Below, in pieces: positions 1-7,974 of a DNA stretch of 64,000 nt. How positions within the stretch are numbered: position 1 is the first letter of the stretch; each line of letters starts with the position of its first letter. The position numbers were made by a program, and so were the translations under genes. The notes under the pieces were generated by a model. The model made no database searches. It saw nothing but the letters and a program-made list of their open reading frames with translations, and was not told the origin of the DNA. This DNA comes from Roseiarcus sp963737365 (GTDB lineage: Bacteria > Pseudomonadota > Alphaproteobacteria > Rhizobiales > Beijerinckiaceae), in NCBI GenBank assembly GCA_963737365.1, contig CAVTSD010000007.1, positions 930,001 to 994,000 of the forward strand, written 5' to 3'.

Positions 1-52
1 CCCCTGTTTTTTCTGAGCATTCGCCCAGCGGGCCTCATCGCAATCCCGCCCG

Positions 53-955
53 CTATTCGGCGAAATAGCTGTCGTCGATTTTTCGCACCTCGTAGACGTC
101 CTTGACCCGAACGCCGACGCGATGGCGGATCATCAGATTGGCGAGCGCCTGCCCGTCGATCAGCACGACGCGCTTCGAGACACGCGTGATAAAATCGTAG
201 GCGGTGCTGGGGAAGTACGAGGTCGTAACCAGGACGCCCTTGCTCGCCCGATGGCCCTCGAGGCCGCCGACGAAATCACGCACTTCTGACAAGGGGACGG
301 CCTTGTTGGGATCGAGCCGCTTGGCCTGCACATAGACGACGTCGAGACCGAGTTCGTCCTCCTTAATGACTCCGTCAACGCCGCCGTCGCCGACCCGACC
401 CAGCGCTCTGCCCATCTCGACCCGTCCGCCGCCGTAGCCCATCCGCACCAGGAGGTCGATGATGAGGCGCTCGAAAAACGCCGGACTGAACGAATGCACC
501 CGCCCTACGATGTTGCGCGCGAGTTCGGCGTTAAGGAGTTCGAAGTTCGAAGCGATCGTTTCCTCAGCATCGTCCCGCGACTCGGTTTCCTCCGTCGCCT
601 CACCCTTGGTTTGGGATCGCCAAGCGACGAATTCCGGATAGCGCTCCAAGAGCCCGAGGTCGATCTCGCTCACGCCCTCGGCGAGGAGCTCTCGGCCCCT
701 GTCGGTGGCGCGACAATAGCCGCGCCGGGGCAATTCGATCAGCCTGGCCTTCGACAAGTAGGACCTGGCCCAGTTGAGCCGGTTGGCGAACAGCGTCTGA
801 TTTCCGCTCGGCAGCCTGAGCTGACGTTCCTCAACAGAGATCTTAAGAGCCTTGCTGACTTCGTCTTCCAACCCCGAAATGCTGATCTCGTCATAACGCC
901 GCCCAATGGTTTGCAGCGCCGGCAACATGAGTTGCTGAAAACTGGGCACGCCCAT
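53..955 (-). CDS. mrr: Mrr-type restriction endonuclease
   Basis: Type IV restriction endonuclease of the Mrr family; known members cut methylated foreign DNA. The 300-residue protein has the usual two parts. An N-terminal winged-helix Mrr_N domain covers about residues 5-95 and ends in the typical RGYCRATDRG element. The C-terminal Mrr_cat nuclease domain covers about 155-290. The PD-(D/E)xK core is visible as GDGGVDG (D194) and VQAK (Q210, K212). The family's length and order are complete, so it is probably active. It lies 31 bases downstream of the carboxylase beta subunit on the same strand and may be co-transcribed with it, although the functions are unrelated. No methyltransferase or other restriction gene is beside it, as expected for a stand-alone type IV enzyme. 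Confidence 0.9.
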   Translation of the reverse strand: MGVPSFQQLMLPALQTIGRRYDEISISGLEDEVSKALKISVEERQLRLPSGNQTLFANRLNWARSYLSKARLIELPRRGYCRATDRGRELLAEGVSEIDLGLLERYPEFVAWRSQTKGEATEETESRDDAEETIASNFELLNAELARNIVGRVHSFSPAFFERLIIDLLVRMGYGGGRVEMGRALGRVGDGGVDGVIKEDELGLDVVYVQAKRLDPNKAVPLSEVRDFVGGLEGHRASKGVLVTTSYFPSTAYDFITRVSKRVVLIDGQALANLMIRHRVGVRVKDVYEVRKIDDSYFAE

Positions 956-986
956 TTATGTTACGCTCCCCCTACCCGCCCAAAAA

Positions 987-2594
987 CTACATGCGAAAGA
1001 CGCCGAACCGGGTCGGTTCGACCCCAGCGTTAAGCGTGGCTGAAAGCGCCAGCGACAGAACCCGCCGGGTTTCCCGCGGCGCCACGATGCCGTCGTCCCA
1101 TAGGCGGGCCGTCGCATAATAAGCTGAGCCTTCGGCGTCATATTTGGCTCGGATGGGCGCCTTGAAAGCTTCCTCATCCGGCTTCGGCCACTCGCGTTTC
1201 TCCGCTTCAAGCGCGTCGCGCCGGATCGTCGCAAGCACGCTCGCCGCCTGCTCCCCACCCATCACGCTGATGCGGGCATTCGGCCACATGAAGAGAAAGC
1301 GCGGAGAATAGGCGCGACCGCACATCCCGTAGTTGCCAGCGCCAAAGGAGCCCCCCACGATCAGGGTGATCTTGGGCACGTTGGCGCAGGCGACTGCGGT
1401 GACGAGTTTCGCGCCGTCCTTGGCGATGCCCCCCGCTTCATAGCGCTGCCCGACCATGAAGCCGGAGATGTTCTGCAGGAACAGAAGCGGGACGTTGCGT
1501 TGAACGCAAAGTTCAACGAAGTGCGCCCCCTTCTGCGCGCTGTCGGAAAACAAGACGCCATTGCTGGCGATGATGCCGACGAGCATGCCCGACAGGCGCG
1601 CGAAGCCGGCGATCAGCGTCGTGCCATAACGCGGCTTAAACGGGTCAAACTGCGAACCGTCTACGATGCGGGCGATGATCTCGTGGGCGTCGACCTGCCG
1701 ACGAAGGTCGACGGGGGCCACGAGTTCAAGCTCCTCCGCCGGATAATCAGGTTCGACCGGCTTTACCCAATCGATCCAGCGCTTTGGCGCCCGGTTGAGG
1801 TTGGCGACCGCCCGTCGGGCGAGCGCCAGCGCATGCGTATCGTCGCGCGCCAGCGTGTCCGCGACGCCCGAGACTCGGGTGTGCATTTCTCCGCCGCCGA
1901 GGTCCTCCGCGCTCACCGTCTCGCCGGTCGCGGCCTTGACCAGCGGCGGTCCGCCAAGAAAAATCGTGCCTTGCTTGTCCACGATGATTGTCTCGTCCGA
2001 CATTGCCGGCACATAGGCGCCGCCCGCCGTGCAGGATCCCATCACCACTGCGATTTGCGGGACGCCGGCCGCCGACATTCGGGCCTGGTTGAAGAAGATC
2101 CGCCCAAAATGGTCGCGGTCGGGAAAAACTTCGGCCTGATAGGGCAAATTGGCCCCGCCCGAGTTGACGAGATAAATGCAGGGAAGGCCGTTTTCTCCCG
2201 CAATCTCCTGCGCGCGCAAATGCTTCTTCACGGTCATTGGATAGTAGGCGCCGCCCTTGATGGTCGGATCGTTGGCGATGATCATGACCTCGCGGCCCTC
2301 GACCAGGCCGATTCCGGCGACGAGCCCAGCCCCGTGGACGTCGCCCTCGTACATGTCGAAAGCCGCAAGCGCGCCTATTTCCAGAAACGGCGAACCGGAA
2401 TCGACCAGGCCGGCGACGCGTTCACGGGCCAGAAGCTTGCCACGGCCGACATGACGTTCGCGCGCCTTGGGTGAGCCGCCTTCCGCCGCCGCGCGCCGGC
2501 GGTGATCGAGTTCGCCAATAAGCCGGCGCCATTCCGCAGCGTTGGCTTCTCCCTCAGCGCTCTTCGTTGTCAACGCGCTCTTCAATCGCGCCAT
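987..2594 (-). CDS. mccB: Methylcrotonyl-CoA carboxylase, carboxyltransferase (beta) subunit
   Basis: Carboxyltransferase subunit of a biotin-dependent acyl-CoA carboxylase. It moves carboxyl from biotin to 3-methylcrotonyl-CoA in leucine degradation. The 535 residues match the usual MCC-beta length (about 535). Visible landmarks are the N-terminal KARERHVGRGKLLARERV element, the oxyanion-forming segment GSCTAGGAYVPAMSDE, and the C-terminal GGSFGAGNYGMCGRAYSPRF segment. The MCC-type sequence argues against propionyl-CoA carboxylase, which is more divergent. The partner biotin subunit (mccA), HMG-CoA lyase and isovaleryl-CoA dehydrogenase are not in the window, and mrr follows instead. The ATG start has an AAGGA about 12 bases upstream. 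Two palindromes lie in the 5' region and may control it. Confidence 0.9.
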   Translation of the reverse strand: MARLKSALTTKSAEGEANAAEWRRLIGELDHRRRAAAEGGSPKARERHVGRGKLLARERVAGLVDSGSPFLEIGALAAFDMYEGDVHGAGLVAGIGLVEGREVMIIANDPTIKGGAYYPMTVKKHLRAQEIAGENGLPCIYLVNSGGANLPYQAEVFPDRDHFGRIFFNQARMSAAGVPQIAVVMGSCTAGGAYVPAMSDETIIVDKQGTIFLGGPPLVKAATGETVSAEDLGGGEMHTRVSGVADTLARDDTHALALARRAVANLNRAPKRWIDWVKPVEPDYPAEELELVAPVDLRRQVDAHEIIARIVDGSQFDPFKPRYGTTLIAGFARLSGMLVGIIASNGVLFSDSAQKGAHFVELCVQRNVPLLFLQNISGFMVGQRYEAGGIAKDGAKLVTAVACANVPKITLIVGGSFGAGNYGMCGRAYSPRFLFMWPNARISVMGGEQAASVLATIRRDALEAEKREWPKPDEEAFKAPIRAKYDAEGSAYYATARLWDDGIVAPRETRRVLSLALSATLNAGVEPTRFGVFRM

Positions 2595-2628
2595 CGCGTT
2601 TCAATTCCTTAATCCCAGCCGCAGACTT

Positions 2629-2642
2629 TTGAGAAGTCTCAA
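2629..2642. promoter_or_regulatory. Palindrome TTGAGA-AG-TCTCAA upstream of mccB
   Basis: A perfect 6-bp inverted repeat with a 2-nt spacer sits 35 bases upstream of the mccB start. Its position fits an operator or promoter element. Regulators of leucine/isovalerate genes in proteobacteria (LiuR, MerR family; LiuQ, TetR family) bind palindromes of this size. No regulator gene is adjacent, so the assignment is inference. Confidence 0.35.
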
Positions 2643-2735
2643 CATTGTTACGTTGTTCACCCGCGACACTGGGGTTGAATCCATTGCCAATTCAATAATT
2701 TGATCTAGCGAATGCTTGGCTTCGGCGAGAGTGCG

Positions 2736-2763
2736 CAATATGTTGTTTATTTGCAACATATTG
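2736..2763. promoter_or_regulatory. 10-bp inverted repeat (CAATATGTTG / CAACATATTG)
   Basis: Perfect 10-bp arms separated by an 8-nt AT-rich spacer, in the 234-bp gap between the mccB start and the glutathione S-transferase stop. Both genes are on the minus strand. The repeat is either a transcription-factor operator about 140 bases upstream of mccB or a hairpin downstream of the transferase gene. There is no long U-run beside it, so a terminator is less likely. Confidence 0.35.
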
Positions 2764-2828
2764 GCTTAGTCACGCCTTCGCGAAACTCTACGGAAGGGCA
2801 TCATCGGAACTGTCGACGGCTTATCTTC

Positions 2829-3482
2829 TTAGATGGCGTCGTAGCGTTCGATCCGCCACGGCTCCGCATGCGCGTCGGCAATCCACGCCTTCCACGCTGG
2901 AAGCGCCATTATCGTCTCCATATATTCGCGCGTCGGCTTCGAGACCCGTGCGTCGTAAATATGTAGGCGGTTGACGACGGGCGCGAACATCGCGTCGGCC
3001 GCGGAGAAGCGCCCGAACAAGAAGGGCCCGCCCCTGCCAAACGTTGCGCGAGCGTGCGCCCAGGCGGCTTCGATGCGCGCGACGTCCGCCTTGACCTCAT
3101 CGCTGAGCGAGATCGCTTTGACAGGTCTGCGGAAATTCGTCGGGCACGCCTGTCGCAGGGCCATGAAACCCGCGTGCATTTCGTTCGCAAGCGATCTTGC
3201 GTGGGCGCGAGCGGCTTTGCCCTTCGGCCATACCGTCTTCTCGGGGAAGGCCTCCGCGAGGTATTCGATGATGGCGAGCGATTCCCAAATCGCGATCTTA
3301 CCGTCCTGCAAAGACGGACACTTCCCGGTCGGCGCGTACTTAAGCATGTTCGCGCGCGTTTCCGCCTGATCCATCGGGATCATCACTTCCTCGAAGGGGA
3401 TCTTCAGTTGCGCGAGCAAGATCCACGGCCTCAGCGACCACGAGGAATAGGCTTTATTGGCAAGGATCAGTTTGAGCGGCAC
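2829..3482 (-). CDS. Glutathione S-transferase family protein
   Basis: Cytoplasmic glutathione transferase-fold protein of 217 residues from a GTG start at 3482. The reading frame runs further upstream to an ATG, but those residues do not look like the family; VPLKLILANKAYSSWSLRP is the normal N-terminus. The thioredoxin-like domain carries the cis-proline region PTGKCPSL and the glutathione-contacting ES pair in IWESLAIIEYL. An all-helical C-terminal domain follows, ending near WRIERYDAI. The serine-rich SSWS active-site region fits bacterial GSTs with Ser chemistry. The substrate is unknown. It is divergent from ispDF across a 137-bp gap that should hold both promoters. Confidence 0.85.
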   Translation of the reverse strand: MPLKLILANKAYSSWSLRPWILLAQLKIPFEEVMIPMDQAETRANMLKYAPTGKCPSLQDGKIAIWESLAIIEYLAEAFPEKTVWPKGKAARAHARSLANEMHAGFMALRQACPTNFRRPVKAISLSDEVKADVARIEAAWAHARATFGRGGPFLFGRFSAADAMFAPVVNRLHIYDARVSKPTREYMETIMALPAWKAWIADAHAEPWRIERYDAI

Positions 3483-3619
3483 GATGCTCTTCCGGACGGA
3501 TTTGTGGCGATTGATCGGCGGGCGCCATCCCCAAGTCAAGACGCCGCGTGCTCGGACGCGCATTGACGCAGCCGCGCCCGCGCGGGAAAAGCCGTCTCAA
3601 GGATCGCCGGAGCCCTCAA

Positions 3620-4810
3620 TTGTCATCAAATAAGATTGGGCTTCTGGTCGTCGCCGGCGGCCGGGGGGTGAGACTCGGCGCAGATCGGCCGAAGCAATAT
3701 CTCGATTGCGCCGGACGTCCTCTCATCGTGCATACACTTGAGGCGCTCGCCGCGAGCTTCCCGTTCTCGGCCGCGATCGGTGGTCATCCGGCCCGACGAC
3801 CAGGCTCTTTATGACCAAGCGCTCGAGCATCTGACCGCACGAGCGCTGCGATGGCGTTTGGAGCGCCGGCGATCGGGGGCGCGACCCGCCAGAAGAGCGT
3901 TCTAGCCGGCCTCGAGGCCCTCGTCGCCGCGAAGCTAGATATCGTTCTCATCCACGATGCGGTGCGGCCCTTCCCCTCCCCTGCCCTCGTTGGGCGCGCG
4001 ATTGAGGCCGCCGAGCGCCACGGGGCGGCGGCGCCCGGGACAGCGCTGAGCGACACGATAAAGCAGGTCGACGCCGAGGGCCGGGTGCTCGCGACGCCGC
4101 CGCGCTCAACGCTCAGGGCTGTGCAAACGCCGCAGGCCTTCCGTTTTTCGCTTATTCTCGAGGCGCATCGGCGCGCCGCGTCCGACGGCGTCGGCGATCT
4201 CACTGACGACGTCGCGGTCGCCGAATGGGCGGGCGCGCCGGCTTATGTGTTCGAGGGCGACCCCGCCAACGTCAAGGTGACCACCATGCAGGATCTCGAA
4301 GCGGCCGAGGCGCGGCTCGCCCCCCGCCTAAACGAGACGCGGGTCGGTCAGGGGTTCGACGTCCACGCCTTCGCGCCCGGCGACCATGTGTGGCTGTGCG
4401 GCCTCCGCATCGACCACTCTGCGGCGCTCAGCGGTCATTCCGATGCTGATGTCGGCTTGCACGCGCTCGCCGATGCGCTCTACGGCGCGCTCGCCGACGG
4501 CGACATCGGCCAGCATTTCCCACCCTCCGATCCGGAGTGGAAGGGAATGGCGTCGAAGGTCTTCCTCGCCCATGCGGCCGAGCGCGTGCGCGCCCGCGGC
4601 GGCGCGATCGTCCACCTCGACGCGACGCTCATCTGCGAAACGCCGAAGATCGGCCCGCACCGCGACGCGATGCGCGCCCGCGTGGCCGAGATCGCGGGTC
4701 TCGATATCGGCCGCGTCGCTGTCAAAGCGACGACAAGCGAGCGGCTTGGGTTTACCGGGCGCGGCGAAGGCATCGCCTGCCTCGCGACCGCGACCGTGCG
4801 GCTGCCTTGA
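3620..4810 (+). CDS. ispDF: Bifunctional IspD/IspF of the MEP isoprenoid pathway, interrupted by two frameshifts
   Basis: Fused 2-C-methyl-D-erythritol 4-phosphate cytidylyltransferase (IspD, first ~225 residues) and 2-C-methyl-D-erythritol 2,4-cyclodiphosphate synthase (IspF, last ~165 residues), a fusion typical of alphaproteobacteria. The likely start is TTG 3620, with GGAG at 3609-3612. IspD motifs are VVAGGRGVRLGADRPKQYL, GGATRQKSV and HDAVRPF. IspF motifs are GQGFDVHAF, GHSDADVGLHALADAL and TTSERLGFTGRGEGI. Between about 3779 and 3850 the frame is lost. One extra base near 3779 moves VVIRPDDQALYDQALEHL into another frame, and one missing base near 3840-3850 restores it. As written, translation stops at 3814, so IspD would be broken. 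IspF could still be made from ATG 3851. The gene is expected to be essential, so sequence error is the likelier explanation. Confidence 0.85.
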
Positions 4811-4820
4811 GGCGACCTCT

Positions 4821-6620
4821 TCAAGCCTTGTGGTGGACCTTCTGCAGCCCATAGACCGGCGTGGGGATGCCTTCGAGCCGCGCCTTCAGCTGCAGGGCCA
4901 GGAACTGCGAATAGTGGCGCGACTGGTGCAGGTTTCCGCCATGGAACCACAGGGCCTCCTGTTGCGTCGGCTTCCACATGTTACGCGGCTCGCCCTCCCA
5001 AGGGCCAGGATCCTTCTTGGTGTTTGACCCGAGTCCCCACACTTTGCCAACCTTGTCGGCCATCTCCTGACCGCAGATATCGGCGACCCAGCCGTTCATT
5101 GAGGCGTACCCGGTCGCATAAACAATGACGTCAGCTGGGACTTCCTTGCCGTTGTCGAGCTTGACGCCGTTAGGCGTGATCTCCTCGACCTGCCCCGAGA
5201 CCAGCTTGATCTTGCCGTCGATGACGAGTTGCGAAGCCCCGATGTCAATGTAATAGCCCGAGCCGCGTCGCATATATTTCATGAACAGCCCAGATTCGTC
5301 GTCTCCATAGTCGAGCTTGAACCCCACCTTCTCAAGAGCCTTGTAGAAATCGGCGTCGACCTTCCGAATCTTATCGTGGACCTGCTTCTCATTTCCGCTC
5401 ATCACGCGGTACGGCCAGGAAGCGAAGATCAGGTCGGCCTTCGCCGTCGTCATGCCTTCACGGACCGCGCGCTCGGAATAAAGACCGCTGAGGGCGATAT
5501 CCATCAAACTGTCGGAGCGTGCGATATGCGTGCTCGAACGCTGCACCATGGTCACGTCGATGCCCGCTTCGTACAGAGCCGCGCAGATGTCGTGGGCTGA
5601 ATTGTTCGAGCCGATGACAACGACCTTCTTGCCCCTATAGGCATCGGGCCCGGGATGGGCCGACGAATGATGCTGCTCGCCCTTGAAGCTCTCCATGCCC
5701 TTGAAACTCGGCATAATCGGCTTCGAGGACATGCCGGTCGCAAACACCAGTTGCTTGGGATGCAGGGTGACCTTTTTGCCGTCGCGATCGACGACGACCG
5801 TCCATTCCTTCTTCTTCGCATCGAAGGTCGCGCTCTTCGCCGTCGTCTTCGTCCAGTAGTTCAGCTCCATCACCTTGGCGTACATTTCGAGCCAATCGCC
5901 GATCTTGTCTTTCGGCGAGAACACCGGCCAATTCTTCGGGAAATCGATGTAGGGTAGATGGTCGTACCAGACGGGGTCGTGCAGGCAGAGCGACTTGTAG
6001 CGCTTGCGCCAGGAATCGCCCGCGCGCTCGTTCTTCTCGACGATGATCGTCGGCACGCCCAGTTGCCGAAGGCGGGCGCCGAGCCCGATCGCGCCCTGGC
6101 CGCCGCCGATGATCAGCACGTAGGGCTGCGTTTCGTAGCCGAGTTTTTCGGCCTCCTCGTCGCGCGATTCCTTCCAGGTCTTGGCGCCGGGATTGACGCC
6201 GTGCCTGGCGCCGAGCGCGCGGGTGAAGCCCGCCTTCTCTTCGTAGCCCTTGAGCTCGGCCATCGTGGTCAGGAGGGTCCAGATGAGGCCATCCTTGATA
6301 CGGATGAGGCCATAGCCGCGCGCGATCTCGGTCTCGAACGAAATCCAGGATTCGAGCACGCCGTCAGCCTCGGTCGCGATCTCGCCCTCCGCGACCTGCC
6401 AGTCGCGCGGCTTCGCCTGCTTGAGGCAGTGGGTCAGCATGTCGCGGACTTGATCGCGCCCTTCCATCGTCTTGATGTTCCAGGTGAAGGCGACGAGATC
6501 GCGCCAATAGCTTTCCGCGCCGAACATCGCGACCGCAGCGTCGATATCGCCGGCCGCCAATGCCGCGTCGAACTTGCCCAGAAAGGCCGCCACGCGGGCG
6601 TTGGGCGCTGTGTCGAGCAT
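4821..6620 (-). CDS. Flavin-containing monooxygenase with N-terminal SnoaL/NTF2-like domain
   Basis: A 599-residue flavoprotein monooxygenase from ATG 6620, with a good GGGAGGA site upstream. Residues about 5-135 form a SnoaL/NTF2-like domain. The rest is a class B flavin monooxygenase. It has an FAD Rossmann motif IIGGGQGAIG (about 170-179), the FMO fingerprint FKGEQHHSSAHPGPDAY and a second, NADPH-binding Rossmann motif VVVIGSNNSAHD. It ends with VIVYATGYASMNGW. Relatives include Baeyer-Villiger enzymes and yeast-type FMOs. The substrate is not predictable. It converges on ispDF with 10 bases between the stops, and no partner genes are nearby. Confidence 0.85.
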   Translation of the reverse strand: MLDTAPNARVAAFLGKFDAALAAGDIDAAVAMFGAESYWRDLVAFTWNIKTMEGRDQVRDMLTHCLKQAKPRDWQVAEGEIATEADGVLESWISFETEIARGYGLIRIKDGLIWTLLTTMAELKGYEEKAGFTRALGARHGVNPGAKTWKESRDEEAEKLGYETQPYVLIIGGGQGAIGLGARLRQLGVPTIIVEKNERAGDSWRKRYKSLCLHDPVWYDHLPYIDFPKNWPVFSPKDKIGDWLEMYAKVMELNYWTKTTAKSATFDAKKKEWTVVVDRDGKKVTLHPKQLVFATGMSSKPIMPSFKGMESFKGEQHHSSAHPGPDAYRGKKVVVIGSNNSAHDICAALYEAGIDVTMVQRSSTHIARSDSLMDIALSGLYSERAVREGMTTAKADLIFASWPYRVMSGNEKQVHDKIRKVDADFYKALEKVGFKLDYGDDESGLFMKYMRRGSGYYIDIGASQLVIDGKIKLVSGQVEEITPNGVKLDNGKEVPADVIVYATGYASMNGWVADICGQEMADKVGKVWGLGSNTKKDPGPWEGEPRNMWKPTQQEALWFHGGNLHQSRHYSQFLALQLKARLEGIPTPVYGLQKVHHKA

Positions 6621-6897
6621 CGTATCCTCCCGATGGATTTCCCCGCCATTTGCCGCGGGTTCTGCCTGGAAACTTGCGCGCGATTCGAGGCGCTGGCAAG
6701 TCGGACGCCGCTTCAATCGGCGCCAGTCTTAAGCGTTCACGAGTTTGCCGATCGCGGGCCGCCCTCCCCTATCGCAAACCGGCGCTAGCACCGCCGCACA
6801 AACGCCCAAAATTCAACCAGGAGGTGAGCCGCCTGCTAAATGCATCGAAGGAAAAGCAAGAGAATATGCTTGTATTTCTCTGGCGGAATTGTCTTTT
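6621..6897. other. Intergenic region upstream of the monooxygenase
   Basis: AT-richer than the flanks (for example around 6840-6980) and should hold the minus-strand promoter of the monooxygenase gene. I see no RNA gene, clear terminator or second reading frame. If lpxK really ends at 6983, the gap extends to about 360 bases. Confidence 0.5.
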
Positions 6898-7974
6898 TCA
6901 ACGTGTCACAGCAACAAAATAAACAACCTCGTACTGCCTCCCATCGCGTCTCAAATCGCTAAAATCGTATATAAGAGGGGGGTCATCCCTGCCCTGCCAT
7001 CGCCTGGCGCAGGATGGCCTGACTGACGCCGGCTCCTCGAAACGCAATGTGACTGGAAGCGTCACGACAGCGCGGGCCTGGCGGGCAGTGAGCCGCGCTG
7101 CGTCCTTCTCGGTCGTCGCCAGAAGCGCGCCGCGTCGGCCCGCTTCCTCGATCAGCGCCTCGACCTCACGCTGTGTGTACGGATGATGATCGGCGAAATC
7201 GCGCGTGGCGACGATCTGCGCCCCAACCCGACGCAAGGTGGCGTAGAATTTCTCCGGTCGCGCAATGCCGGCGAAGGCGACGACTTCGCGCCCGATCAAG
7301 GGCGCGGCGGCAAGCGCGTCGGGCTCGAGGCTCGCGCGAATGAGGGGTTTGCCTGGCGCTGAAGCCGCGATTCGTGACGCCGCAGCGTCCTCCCCGCCCA
7401 GAACGATCAGGGCCTGCACAAACGGCAGCTGAGCCGAAACTGGCGCACGCAGCGGACCGGCCGGAACACAGAGGCCGTTGCCAAAGCCGCTTTCGCCATC
7501 CACGACCGCGAAAGCGAGGTCCTTGACGAGCCCCGGATTTTGCAGGCCGTCGTCGAGAATGAGCGTATCGGCGCCGGCTGCCACCGCGCTTCTCGCACTT
7601 CTGACCCGATCCGCCCCAACCCAGCACTGCGCCAGTTTGGCGAGCAGCAGGGGCTCGTCGCCGACCATCGCCGCTGTATGGCTATCCGCGTCGACGAGCA
7701 GCGGCTCGGCGTGCGCGGCGCCGCCATAGCCCCGCGACAAGAAGGCGACGCGGCGGCCGTCCCCGATCAGCAACCGCGCCAGCGCCATCGCCGTCGGCGT
7801 CTTGCCTGCTCCCCCGACGGTAAAGTTGCCGACGCAAATCGTCAGCGCGCCGGCGCGCTCGCCCGCGCCCTGCATCCGCTGCGTGGTCGCGCGTCCGTAG
7901 GCCCAGCCCGACGGCTGCAGCAAGCGTGCGAGCAAGGTCGGTTTCGGTTTGCTCCAGAAGCGCGGGGCCTTCAC
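6898..7974 (-). CDS. lpxK: Tetraacyldisaccharide 4'-kinase
   Basis: LpxK phosphorylates the 4' position of the lipid A disaccharide at the inner membrane. Visible features are the N-terminal membrane-proximal segment (FWSKPKPTLLARLLQPSGWAYG), the Walker A-like GNFTVGGAGKTPTA, LSRGYGG, GDEPLLLA, LILDDGLQNP and ATTEKDAARL. It is the last gene of the lipid A operon and overlaps waaA by 4 bases (ATGA). The C-terminus is odd: after RFEEPA the frame continues for about 29 residues rich in R, D and Y. A one-base shift there would give VSQAILRQAMAGQG and a stop at 6985-6983, which looks more natural. So a small indel near 7026 is possible, and the true stop may be 6983. Confidence 0.9.
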   Translation of the reverse strand: MKAPRFWSKPKPTLLARLLQPSGWAYGRATTQRMQGAGERAGALTICVGNFTVGGAGKTPTAMALARLLIGDGRRVAFLSRGYGGAAHAEPLLVDADSHTAAMVGDEPLLLAKLAQCWVGADRVRSARSAVAAGADTLILDDGLQNPGLVKDLAFAVVDGESGFGNGLCVPAGPLRAPVSAQLPFVQALIVLGGEDAAASRIAASAPGKPLIRASLEPDALAAAPLIGREVVAFAGIARPEKFYATLRRVGAQIVATRDFADHHPYTQREVEALIEEAGRRGALLATTEKDAARLTARQARAVVTLPVTLRFEEPASVRPSCARRWQGRDDPPLIYDFSDLRRDGRQYEVVYFVAVTR

